From the IMG/VR virus record IMGVR_UViG_3300048026_000308, positions 1 through 32,968 of that record: a stretch of 32,968 nucleotides of DNA; one strand, written 5' to 3'. Positions within the stretch are counted from its first letter, which is position 1. Each line of letters opens with the position of its first letter. The notes under the pieces are model-generated. The model was not told the DNA's origin. It worked only from the letters and a program-made list of their open reading frames with translations, and made no database searches. The position numbers were made by a program, and so were the translations under genes. Source of the stretch: a virus. Positions 23,976-31,510 of the stretch are shown here, piece by piece.

Positions 23976-25112
23976 ATGAAATCTTTTAAAGAACATCTAG
24001 AGAAACCTTTAGTAAGAAGTAAACTAGCATATTCTTACGACATCCCTGTTGACTTACTAGAGAGTAAGAGCATGGGTGAAACTACACAAAATGCATCCAT
24101 AACAGAATTGTTTCCGTGTTTAGCATTTAACAAAAAGTTTAGACCCAATAGTGTAGAAGATTTTAAAAAGTTTCTTTACAAGTTAAATATAAAAAGTGCA
24201 AAAACCTCTTATGCATCTTCAGATGCAGATGCTGCTGCAGAAGTTATAGACAGACTCAGCACTATGGAAGAAAGGTTTGTTAAGATGAAAATAGAAAATG
24301 CAATTGGCATTACAAATTTTTTATATGATTTGAATACTTCTAAACCTATACGAAAAGTAGTATGGGGATATCGTGCAAAACCCACTGGAGTTCCTAAAAA
24401 TCATGCAGGAGATATTTTTGTATTCTTTAAAAATAAAGAGATACTAGGTATCTCATTAAAGGCAGGAACAACAAAATCTACAGAACCATTATTAAACTCT
24501 TATGTTAAGACTCAACTTAAAAAGATGGATAAAGAATCAGCACTTAAACCTATGGAAGATGAACTTTGGGATGCAGTGTATTCTAAAATTCCAAACATAG
24601 AATCGGTTGCATCAAAAAGTACTTATGCAAGTGGAGATAGAAAAGTCACTGCAGGTGTCAGACAACTATACTTGGATTACCATCTTCAAAATGAAGAAGA
24701 GTCTAACAATTTGTATGCTGCAATGGTAAGAATACAAAGAACTCATGTGTGTAAAGCACTAAATGAATTATCACTAGAAGATTTCAAAAATTGGGTATAT
24801 GATAATTTCAATTTACAAAAACCTGCAAAAGTTCCACTAATATTAGTAAAAGCAGTAGGTAAAACAGCAGAACAAAAAGGGGACGACCTTGCATCATTAT
24901 TACCACTGGTCACAAGTTTTAAAGCATATCTAAATAAAGCATCAGTTCAAGAATGGTTTATAGATATAGATACACCCGATGAAATGAAGAAACTGAAGAT
25001 GACAATTAGAAGTGATGCAGGAGTTAGAGAAGGTAAGAAACTCGCAACACTAGGAAGATTGGCAAAATTTAGTATGTTAAAATTACAATATAGTGGAGTA
25101 GTAGATAGATAA
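23976..25112 (+). CDS. Putative PD-(D/E)XK-fold nuclease, otherwise unknown
   Basis: A 378-residue protein. The block AGDIFVFFKNKEILGISLKA has the core of a PD-(D/E)XK nuclease: D146 at the end of one strand and S160-L-K162 on the next, replacing the usual E-x-K, as in some restriction enzymes. E44 in ITELFPCLAF could be the helix-A acidic residue. The remainder is lysine-rich and could bind DNA. Candidate roles are degradation of host DNA or recombination, in line with gp46/47 upstream. The TAATG overlap couples it to the deformylase. The fold is inferred from motif spacing only. Confidence 0.55.
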   Translation: MKSFKEHLEKPLVRSKLAYSYDIPVDLLESKSMGETTQNASITELFPCLAFNKKFRPNSVEDFKKFLYKLNIKSAKTSYASSDADAAAEVIDRLSTMEERFVKMKIENAIGITNFLYDLNTSKPIRKVVWGYRAKPTGVPKNHAGDIFVFFKNKEILGISLKAGTTKSTEPLLNSYVKTQLKKMDKESALKPMEDELWDAVYSKIPNIESVASKSTYASGDRKVTAGVRQLYLDYHLQNEEESNNLYAAMVRIQRTHVCKALNELSLEDFKNWVYDNFNLQKPAKVPLILVKAVGKTAEQKGDDLASLLPLVTSFKAYLNKASVQEWFIDIDTPDEMKKLKMTIRSDAGVREGKKLATLGRLAKFSMLKLQYSGVVDR

Positions 25113-25738
25113 TGTATACATTAGTAGAAGAAGCATCAAAGGTATTAAGAACACCTCCTTTAGAATTTGATTTTGATAATCCATCAGAAGACCCAAAGGA
25201 AATAGAGAGTCTATTATCTGAAGCAATGGATAGATTTGGTGGTATTGGTTTATCTGCAAATCAAGTTGGATTAGATGTTAGATGTTTTGTTATGAAGACT
25301 GCAGATGCAGGAAACAAAACTTTCTTTAATCCCGAAATAACAAGACTATCCCAAGAAACAGAATTACAAAAAGAGGGATGTTTATCGTTTCCCGATTTAT
25401 TTCTTATGATAAAAAGAGCAAGAGTAATAGAAATGAAATATCAAGACAGTGATGGTACTGAACACACTTTGATATTAGATGGTCTTGGTGCAAGATGCGC
25501 TCAACATGAAATAGACCATTTAAATGGTATAGTGTTTCTACAACGAGCATCTAAATTGAAATTAGAACGTGCATTGAAATCACGTCCTAAAGAAAAAAGG
25601 AAAAGAATAGAAAATGAAAAACGAAGAGCAATTGCAGAGTACATCAAGACCCTTCAATCTGATAAAGATTCCGAATCTAGTGAATCCACAACAAGCAAAG
25701 GAACTGATACACTTCCACAAAACGCACAAACATCTTAG
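25112..25738 (+). CDS. def: Peptide deformylase with long C-terminal extension
   Basis: A 208-residue enzyme that removes N-terminal formyl groups from new proteins. All three motifs are present: GIGLSANQVG (45-54), EGCLSF with metal ligand C90, and QHEIDH with H132, E133 and H136. The catalytic domain ends near residue 150; residues 150-208 are a charged then Ser/Thr-rich tail (SDKDSESSESTTSKGTDT). The last 125 bases overlap the next gene in another frame, so this tail may be a by-product of overprinting. Deformylases are known in marine T4-like phages; faster processing of phage or photosystem-like proteins has been proposed there. Confidence 0.95.
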   Translation: MYTLVEEASKVLRTPPLEFDFDNPSEDPKEIESLLSEAMDRFGGIGLSANQVGLDVRCFVMKTADAGNKTFFNPEITRLSQETELQKEGCLSFPDLFLMIKRARVIEMKYQDSDGTEHTLILDGLGARCAQHEIDHLNGIVFLQRASKLKLERALKSRPKEKRKRIENEKRRAIAEYIKTLQSDKDSESSESTTSKGTDTLPQNAQTS

Positions 25739-26255
25739 AAGTATTGGAGACGGTTCTGATTACTTTGGATTAGATATAGTCCATATCCATACTCAGTGGG
25801 TTCGAGATATATTCAGAAGAATAGGTTATCAGTGTGTTGCAGAAATCTATAAAGAAAACTCACAAATAGTCTATCCCGAAATGACATCAATTAATGAGTG
25901 GCCAATAGGTGGTACTCAAGAACCACACTTAGACACTTATTCTAGATGGGAAATAGAAGACGAAAATCTAGACCAACAACCCAGTAGAGAGTGGACTCTT
26001 ATCTTAACCCTTAACGATAATTATGGAGATGGAGAGACATACTTTCCCGAACATGGTTATACACACTCTCCTAGTGCTTGTGAGGGCATTCTTTTCCAAG
26101 GTATATACCATTACCATGGTGTAAATGCTGTAAGAAGGTGTTCTAGACATACTATTGCAATGTGGTTTACCTCAAATCCCGACAACCTTTTAATTGACGA
26201 CAGAACCAAAGTCCTTCAAGACTCCTCTTATACTCTAAAAAATAAGTTAAAATAA
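25614..26255 (+). CDS. 2-oxoglutarate/Fe(II) oxygenase overlapping the deformylase gene
   Basis: A 213-residue dioxygenase. The metal site is H105-L-D107 (QEPHLDTYS) and H168 in YHYHGVNAV; R178 in CSRHTIAMWFT is the likely 2-oxoglutarate residue. GDGETYFPEHG and the 'LILTLND' strand complete the barrel. The N-terminus (FNLIKIPNLVNPQQAKELIH) looks like a genuine oxygenase start although it lies within the deformylase gene, so I accept the 125-base overlap. The substrate is unknown. A TTG-containing early promoter begins two bases after its stop. Confidence 0.83.
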   Translation: MKNEEQLQSTSRPFNLIKIPNLVNPQQAKELIHFHKTHKHLRSIGDGSDYFGLDIVHIHTQWVRDIFRRIGYQCVAEIYKENSQIVYPEMTSINEWPIGGTQEPHLDTYSRWEIEDENLDQQPSREWTLILTLNDNYGDGETYFPEHGYTHSPSACEGILFQGIYHYHGVNAVRRCSRHTIAMWFTSNPDNLLIDDRTKVLQDSSYTLKNKLK

Positions 26256-26257
26256 AT

Positions 26258-26287
26258 TTGACAATGCCCCTCACTTTTTTGTATACT
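26258..26287 (+). promoter_or_regulatory. Early promoter, copy 1 (TTGACA-18-TATACT)
   Basis: TTGACA (26258-26263) and TATACT (26282-26287) are separated by ATGCCCCTCACTTTTTTG. The whole 30-base block is identical to the one at 26999 and nearly identical to that at 29906. The -35 and -10 are near-consensus host sigma-70 boxes, hence an immediate-early promoter. It serves the small genes 26315-26996. Confidence 0.92.
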
Positions 26288-26314
26288 ATGTATATAATGA
26301 AAAAAGGAGATAAC

Positions 26315-26512
26315 ATGTCAAACATTCACAACGACAACATTAATCAAGAAATTATGGAAGATATCCTGTCTATGGCAGATAAGGATATTTGGAATGTAAT
26401 TTTTGCAATTGAAAACGAATTTGGTATTGCAGAAGTACCAAGTCCTACAGGTGGTGCAAATGGTTTCATTGCAAAACTATTTGAACTTAGAAAAGAAGCG
26501 AGGTCTATTTAA
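26315..26512 (+). CDS. Small early protein, unknown function
   Basis: A 65-residue protein, MSNIHNDNINQEIMEDILSM onward. The ATG at 26315 has a clear AAAGGAG seven bases upstream; a longer in-frame reading would start inside the promoter and is rejected. It is acidic and helical at the N-terminus, with GGANGFIAKLFELRKEARS at the end. It resembles short uncharacterised early proteins of T4-like phages. Its TAA overlaps the next ATG. Confidence 0.65.
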   Translation: MSNIHNDNINQEIMEDILSMADKDIWNVIFAIENEFGIAEVPSPTGGANGFIAKLFELRKEARSI

Positions 26513-26820
26513 TGTTGGATACGAGTTACATAGAAGTTGGGTATGATACCTGTAAGTATACTATAGATGGTATAACAACCACTGCTATAATCAAAGAGGT
26601 TACTCCTAATTATCTTTCAGTAAAACCTATCAGTAGACTAGGTAAGAATGTATTTGAGACTAATCTAAGTACCGATTTTGTGGGTCAGACATTCTCTTCA
26701 GATTGTTATGATGCAATTGACTTAGAGATATGGATGGACGGAAGAGGTTGTGATAACTCTGCAATCGGTGTGAGTGGTTGTTATGAACCATACACTATGT
26801 TAATGACAGAGGTTGCTTAA
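26512..26820 (+). CDS. Small early protein, unknown function
   Basis: A 102-residue protein coupled by TAATG on both sides. The sequence looks beta-rich (CKYTIDGITTTAIIKEVTPN) and ends with CDNSAIGVSGCYEPYTM. Four cysteines are present, without a clear zinc-binding spacing. No family is recognised. Its operon position behind an early promoter suggests a host-takeover or regulatory role; this is inference. Confidence 0.6.
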   Translation: MLDTSYIEVGYDTCKYTIDGITTTAIIKEVTPNYLSVKPISRLGKNVFETNLSTDFVGQTFSSDCYDAIDLEIWMDGRGCDNSAIGVSGCYEPYTMLMTEVA

Positions 26821-26996
26821 TGAAATATCTTAAAGAGATTACAGATTGGGAAGTATCCAATCACACTTACATGGTCAATGATGCTGGACACTTAGTTGGA
26901 TACATCAAGACTGGAACTAAAGATGAGATAATCTTTAAGTCCCCAATGAAACAATTTTCTAAATCGAGGAGAAAGTTTGTTGAACTTAAAAAATAA
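26820..26996 (+). CDS. Small conserved phage protein, unknown function
   Basis: A 58-residue ORF starting MKYLKEITDWEVSNHTYMVN, followed by GYIKTGTKDEIIFKSPM and a basic end (KSRRKFVELKK). The 'ITDW...NHTY...GYIK.GT...I.FK.P' pattern recalls a small protein widespread in T4-like cyanophages without known function. It starts by overlap with the preceding stop (TAATG). The next early promoter follows two bases after its stop. Confidence 0.7.
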   Translation: MKYLKEITDWEVSNHTYMVNDAGHLVGYIKTGTKDEIIFKSPMKQFSKSRRKFVELKK

Positions 26997-26998
26997 AT

Positions 26999-27028
26999 TT
27001 GACAATGCCCCTCACTTTTTTGTATACT
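26999..27028 (+). promoter_or_regulatory. Early promoter, copy 2 (TTGACA-18-TATACT)
   Basis: The 30-base block is identical to the copy at 26258. TATACT ends only six bases before the ATG at 27035, so the predicted transcript start coincides with the start codon and no Shine-Dalgarno site is visible. Either the message is leaderless or read-through from copy 1 supplies a leader. Confidence 0.9.
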
Positions 27029-27034
27029 TAAAAC

Positions 27035-29419
27035 ATGATAAATAAAAACCAAAAAGACCAACTTGCAAAACTCATGGCTACAGAGAACATCACTGTTGTC
27101 CATAAGAAAATACCAACTGCATACTTCGATGTTAAGAATAGGATACTTGCTTGTCCTATCTTTAAAGAAGATATGTCTGCAGAACTTTATGACCTATTCA
27201 TGGGACATGAAGTTGGACATGCATTGAATACTCCTTATGAAGGACTTCACTCTGCATTAGAAATGAATAGAACACTTAAAGGATATCTTAATGTTGTAGA
27301 AGATGTTAGGATTGAGAAAGCAATCAAAAATAAATTCCAAGGATTAAGAAAATCTTTCTTCACTGCATACAATGAATTGATGGAAATGGACTTCTTCCAA
27401 CTTAAGAAAAGAAATCTTGCAGACCTTTCATTGATTGACAAAATTAATTTACAAACTAAAGTTGGTTCAAGACTTGGTCTTAAGTTCAACAAAGTAGAAC
27501 AAGAATTCCTAGACATGGCAGAATCATGCAAAACTTGGGAAGAGGTTGTTGAATGTGCTACTGCAATCTATGAGTATTCTAAAGAGAATGAGACTAGGAC
27601 TGAAGATGATGAAATGTTAGTTCCTCAAATGTTTGACCTTGGTGACGAAGAAGAAGGTGACGATTCAGAAGAATCAGAAATGGAAGAAATGGAAAATGAA
27701 TCTCAAGAATCTTCTGATGGTGGAGATTCAGATGAAGATGAAATAGAAGAGGATACACTTCCCGAGTTAAACACCGACAGTGGTGATGATGCAGACGATG
27801 AGGTCGACCAAGAAGGTGACACTGATGATGCAGAAGAACAAGTCAAGTCTACTGGTGGTAAAGAAGGTGGTCAAACAAATGGATACCACGACCAAGAAGA
27901 TGGTGCTAGAGAATCTATCACTGAACACTATGCACACAATAACGAAGACCAATTTCTTTCAGAAGAAAATATTATTAAGACTTCAATCAACTTAAAACCA
28001 ATATTCAAGAATACTGATATTAAGAAGAATGTCATTTCATTCCAAGAAGTTTTGAATGAGTGGAAAAACTATGTAGACACTAAACCCGATTATGCCCAAG
28101 AAGATACTTGGACTAAAAATTATCAGAGGGGTTGTTTTGTTGCAAAAAAACTTGAGAACAAAAACAAAAAGATTGTTGCTCATATGGCAAAAGAATTTGA
28201 AATGAAACAGTCTGCACAACTTTCCAAGAAAGCATTCAGTGGTAAAACTGGTAAGTTAGATATGAATAGACTTGCAAAATACCAAATCGTTGACGACATT
28301 TTCAAAAGAGCTACATATCTTCCCGAAGGTAAAAACCACGGGTTGAATGTTTTACTTGACTGGAGTGGTTCAATTCACAATCAAGTCACCGACCTATTAG
28401 AACAATCAATGATACTTGCAGAGTTCTGTAGAAAAGTTAACATCCCTTATAGAATCTATCTTTTCAGTGACTGTTACTATACAGCAGAAGAGAAAAAAGA
28501 TGATTACTATGGAAACGGTGGTAAACTAATTGAGATTCTATCTAATGAAATGAACAATAGAAAACATAAAGAAATGATGAGTTACTTAGGTTGCATCTAC
28601 TCTAACATGTGGAACTCTAACATGAGTTGGAGAAACTATGAGAAAGCACTTACAACATACAATGAGTTCTATGAAGGGTTTGAGACTATGGAACAAGATG
28701 GAAGATACTGGGATTTGGAAACAACTTTCCACCCTAGAAACTTCAGACTAGGTGGAACACCATTAGACCAAACACTAGTTTTCCTTAGAAAACTTCTTCC
28801 CGAGTTCAACAAACAATATGGAATTGAGAAGTCAATCCTAACAGTTATCACTGATGGGTTCTCTCATAGAGCAGACCTACTTGCAAGGACTCAAGAAGAG
28901 AAACAAGACTATGCTGAACAAGAAAAGAACTGTGATGATGATTCATATGCTTGGAGAACCAAACAGTCTAGAGATTTAATCGACCCATATCTAAACAAGA
29001 CTTTCCCATTAGAAGAGTCAACTGGATATGTTGGAAGAAACTCCTTTACAGTAACTCAAAATATTTTAGAGTGGATATCACAAACTTGCAATGTTACCAT
29101 TACTGGATACTTTGTCTTGGATGGTAAAAGAGAGTTGTGGTCAGTCATTGAACATACTAAAGAGTATAAGAGAAAAGACATTGATGTTGATACTGCTTGG
29201 AGAGAGATTAGAAAAGAGGGTAAAGTATTCTCTGCTCATGGATACAACAAATTATTTCTTACTTCAGCCAACACCCTCGGGACTGCAGGAAATGATGAAC
29301 TTGGAGAAGAGTTCATCGATGCAAAGAAAACTAGAGTGATGGCTGCATTCAAAAGAAATCAGAAATCAAAAACAACTTCAAGATTTTTAACCAATGAATT
29401 CATTAAGGAGATAGCATAA
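27035..29419 (+). CDS. HExxH metallopeptidase-like and VWA-domain protein (CobT-like)
   Basis: A 794-residue protein in three parts. Residues 1-190 hold a zinc site H58-E-V-G-H62 (MGHEVGHALN) followed by NVVEDVRIEKA, where E89/D90 may complete it. Residues about 200-300 are extremely acidic (DEEEGDDSEESEMEEMENES). Residues about 430-760 form a von Willebrand A-like domain with metal site D442-W-S-G-S446, G-G-T575 (RLGGTPLDQ) and ITDG with D607. This composition matches CobT-type partners of MoxR/CobS AAA+ ATPases, and a CobS-like ATPase lies just downstream. The pair probably acts as a metal-dependent remodelling or processing machine. The start has no ribosome binding site. Confidence 0.85.
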   Translation: MINKNQKDQLAKLMATENITVVHKKIPTAYFDVKNRILACPIFKEDMSAELYDLFMGHEVGHALNTPYEGLHSALEMNRTLKGYLNVVEDVRIEKAIKNKFQGLRKSFFTAYNELMEMDFFQLKKRNLADLSLIDKINLQTKVGSRLGLKFNKVEQEFLDMAESCKTWEEVVECATAIYEYSKENETRTEDDEMLVPQMFDLGDEEEGDDSEESEMEEMENESQESSDGGDSDEDEIEEDTLPELNTDSGDDADDEVDQEGDTDDAEEQVKSTGGKEGGQTNGYHDQEDGARESITEHYAHNNEDQFLSEENIIKTSINLKPIFKNTDIKKNVISFQEVLNEWKNYVDTKPDYAQEDTWTKNYQRGCFVAKKLENKNKKIVAHMAKEFEMKQSAQLSKKAFSGKTGKLDMNRLAKYQIVDDIFKRATYLPEGKNHGLNVLLDWSGSIHNQVTDLLEQSMILAEFCRKVNIPYRIYLFSDCYYTAEEKKDDYYGNGGKLIEILSNEMNNRKHKEMMSYLGCIYSNMWNSNMSWRNYEKALTTYNEFYEGFETMEQDGRYWDLETTFHPRNFRLGGTPLDQTLVFLRKLLPEFNKQYGIEKSILTVITDGFSHRADLLARTQEEKQDYAEQEKNCDDDSYAWRTKQSRDLIDPYLNKTFPLEESTGYVGRNSFTVTQNILEWISQTCNVTITGYFVLDGKRELWSVIEHTKEYKRKDIDVDTAWREIRKEGKVFSAHGYNKLFLTSANTLGTAGNDELGEEFIDAKKTRVMAAFKRNQKSKTTSRFLTNEFIKEIA

Positions 29420-29622
29420 TGGAAGCAAAATATATGATGAATGAGACATTCATTTTAGAGAGAGACGATTACAGGGATTTTACCAATAGGGTTATGATTC
29501 TACAATCAAGAAATGAGGAAGCACCTTATATCGTGGAACACGATTATATCCTAGACACTTTTGAAGTGACACTACTGGATAACAGATACACTTTACAAAC
29601 AATTATGGAGAAGACACAATGA
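29419..29622 (+). CDS. Small early protein, unknown function
   Basis: A 67-residue protein starting by TAATG overlap with the large CobT-like gene and overlapping the next gene by four bases. It is rich in charged and aromatic residues (FILERDDYRDFTNRVMIL). No motif is recognised. Tight coupling to its neighbours supports it as a real gene. Confidence 0.6.
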   Translation: MEAKYMMNETFILERDDYRDFTNRVMILQSRNEEAPYIVEHDYILDTFEVTLLDNRYTLQTIMEKTQ

Positions 29623-29903
29623 AAACATTACAAGTAGACCAAGCATATTACATATCACATCAAACGGATTATTCTGCATTTGCAGATGCAATTCAAGATG
29701 TTGGCCCAAGTCCATGTGAGAAATTTAAATGTGATAATACCAATGAGTGTGCAACACTAGGTGTTGAGTGTAAAGCATTTAGAGTATGGACTAACCAAGG
29801 TGAAGGTGTTTATGAGAGACACTTGAACATGGACAAGTTCGGAAACCCTAAAGAGAAACCTATTGAGAACTCAATAAAATCTTTACTGCAAATATGCAAA
29901 TAG
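29619..29903 (+). CDS. Small cysteine-containing protein, unknown function
   Basis: A 94-residue protein starting by ATGA overlap. Cysteines at C33, C38, C44 and C50 (PCEKFKCDNTNECATLGVEC) form a compact C-x4-C-x5-C-x5-C cluster that could bind zinc or iron. The part after it (FRVWTNQGEGVYERHL) is conserved-looking but unknown to me. It is the last gene before the third early promoter. Confidence 0.62.
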   Translation: MKTLQVDQAYYISHQTDYSAFADAIQDVGPSPCEKFKCDNTNECATLGVECKAFRVWTNQGEGVYERHLNMDKFGNPKEKPIENSIKSLLQICK

Positions 29904-29905
29904 GG

Positions 29906-29935
29906 TTGACAATGCCCCACACTTTTTTGTATACT
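29906..29935 (+). promoter_or_regulatory. Early promoter, copy 3 (TTGACA-18-TATACT)
   Basis: TTGACA (29906-29911) and TATACT (29930-29935) with the spacer ATGCCCCACACTTTTTTG, one base different from copies 1 and 2. The leader of about 38 bases carries AAGGAG before the CobS-like ATG at 29980. Confidence 0.92.
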
Positions 29936-29979
29936 ATACAAGATGAGAAAATAAACTGATTTACTAAGGAGACTATATT

Positions 29980-31215
29980 ATGAATCAAAGAACTTATGAC
30001 AGAACCGAGTCCATCGTCATTGACGGGAAGGACTTTCATTTTACACCCGATAGGAAGGAGTTCCTAGAGAGTTTAACCTCAGCATATCCTAATCAATCCA
30101 ACTTCGTTAAAGAAGATTTTGATAAAGTGGGTGGTATGCCATACTGGGTTAAATCATCAAGATACAGTTTTAAAGATAACGGTATCTTCAATCTACATGC
30201 AGTTGTAAGTGGTTACAATGGTGGTTATGAACCCGAAGTTCAAACTCCTGTAAAATCTGCACCGATTCCTGCAATTGCAAATCCATCTAATATGCCAGTG
30301 GCTGCAAAAACCACTGCTGTCAACTCACTTGACAACGTCAAAATCATTCCCGAGAAGATGTCAAACTATGTTCCTTTTGGACACTTCAAAGATATCAAGA
30401 ATATCATTAAGTCTAAAATCTTCTTTCCAGTATTTGTTACTGGTCTAAGTGGTAATGGTAAAACATTAATGATTGAACAAACTTGCGCTCAGTTGAAGAG
30501 AGAACTTTACAGGGTCAATATTACTATTGAGACTGATGAAGATGATTTGATGGGTGGTCACACTTTACAAGGTGGGGACGTTCTCTTCAGAGAAGGCCCA
30601 GTTATCAAAGCAATGAGAAAAGGTGCTGTACTTCTATTAGATGAAGTCGACCTTGGTTCAAACAAGTTGATGTGTCTACAATCAGTTCTTGAAGGTAAAG
30701 GATACCTAATCAAGAAAACTGGTGAGTGGGTTTCACCTGCAGAGGGTTTCACAATCCTTGCAACTGCAAACACTAAAGGACAAGGGTCAGACGATGGTAA
30801 ATTCATCGGGACTCAAATCATGAATGAAGCAATGTTGGAAAGATTTGCAATCACAATGCAACAAGAATATCCACCAGTGACTACTGAAAGGTCTATTCTT
30901 AAAAAAGAAATGGCATTGACTGGTGAAGTTGATACCGAGTTCTGTCACAAACTTGTTGACTGGGCAGACATTATCAGAAAAACCTACTATGAAGGTGCAA
31001 TAGATGATGTTGTTACGACTAGAAGACTGGTTCACATTGTCAATGCATTCAGAATGTTCAATGACAAACTCAAGTCAATCACAATGTGTATTTCAAGATT
31101 TGACGAAGAGACTAGAAATAGTATCCTCGACCTCTATTCTAAGATTGATGCAGGGGTTGATTTAAATGCTGAAAACCCTCTAGACGAATCAGAGTCTTCA
31201 GAGTATAATGATTAA
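29980..31215 (+). CDS. cobS: CobS/MoxR-like AAA+ ATPase
   Basis: A 411-residue AAA+ protein. An N-terminal region of about 120 residues precedes Walker A GLSGNGKT at 155-162 and Walker B AVLLLDEVD with D221/E222. TANTKGQGSDDGKFIGT (sensor 1 area) and RFAITMQQEYPP follow. In bacteria CobS with CobT and CobN inserts cobalt during aerobic B12 synthesis; the phage genes are commonly named cobS. No other B12 gene is present here, and the partner three genes upstream is a HExxH plus VWA-like protein. A general MoxR/VWA remodelling function is therefore at least as likely as cobalt insertion. Confidence 0.9.
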   Translation: MNQRTYDRTESIVIDGKDFHFTPDRKEFLESLTSAYPNQSNFVKEDFDKVGGMPYWVKSSRYSFKDNGIFNLHAVVSGYNGGYEPEVQTPVKSAPIPAIANPSNMPVAAKTTAVNSLDNVKIIPEKMSNYVPFGHFKDIKNIIKSKIFFPVFVTGLSGNGKTLMIEQTCAQLKRELYRVNITIETDEDDLMGGHTLQGGDVLFREGPVIKAMRKGAVLLLDEVDLGSNKLMCLQSVLEGKGYLIKKTGEWVSPAEGFTILATANTKGQGSDDGKFIGTQIMNEAMLERFAITMQQEYPPVTTERSILKKEMALTGEVDTEFCHKLVDWADIIRKTYYEGAIDDVVTTRRLVHIVNAFRMFNDKLKSITMCISRFDEETRNSILDLYSKIDAGVDLNAENPLDESESSEYND

Positions 31216-31510
31216 TATGTTCGGTAAAAAAGTCAAGTCAATAGACTACAAATATAACGAGGACAAGTCCCTTAAGGAACTTGCCTCTTATATTGATAAC
31301 ACTTACGACCAACATTATAGTTTAAACAAATACCAGTCTACTGAATTTATAATTGACAGTGGACACGGTGAAGGTTTTTGTATCGGAAACATAATGAAAT
31401 ATGCACAGCGATACGGAAAGAAAGGTGGGAGGAATAGGGCTGACTTACTAAAAGTGTTGCACTATGCTCTCTTTATGTTACATGTTCACGATAAGGAGAA
31501 ACACAAGTGA
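31208..31510 (+). CDS. DUF3310-like small protein
   Basis: A 100-residue protein. FCIGNIMKYAQRYGKKGG with RADLLKVLHYALFML matches the 'f..GN.iKYi.R...KgG..dL.Ka..Y' pattern of DUF3310, a small helical phage family of unknown role sometimes annotated as nucleotide-kinase-like. The ATG at 31208 overlaps the cobS end by eight bases and has AGAG upstream; a second ATG at 31217 is also possible. It overlaps gp45 by one base. Confidence 0.7.
   Translation: MINMFGKKVKSIDYKYNEDKSLKELASYIDNTYDQHYSLNKYQSTEFIIDSGHGEGFCIGNIMKYAQRYGKKGGRNRADLLKVLHYALFMLHVHDKEKHK

Noticed and set aside
26258-26314. Longer N-terminus for the gene at 26315, starting at TTG 26258 or ATG 26297
   Set aside because: These starts fall inside or immediately after the early promoter; the ATG at 26315 has a strong ribosome binding site.
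27037-27044. GATAAATA late-promoter match
   Set aside because: It lies within the first codons of the CobT-like gene, where ATG-ATA-AAT-AAA creates it by chance.
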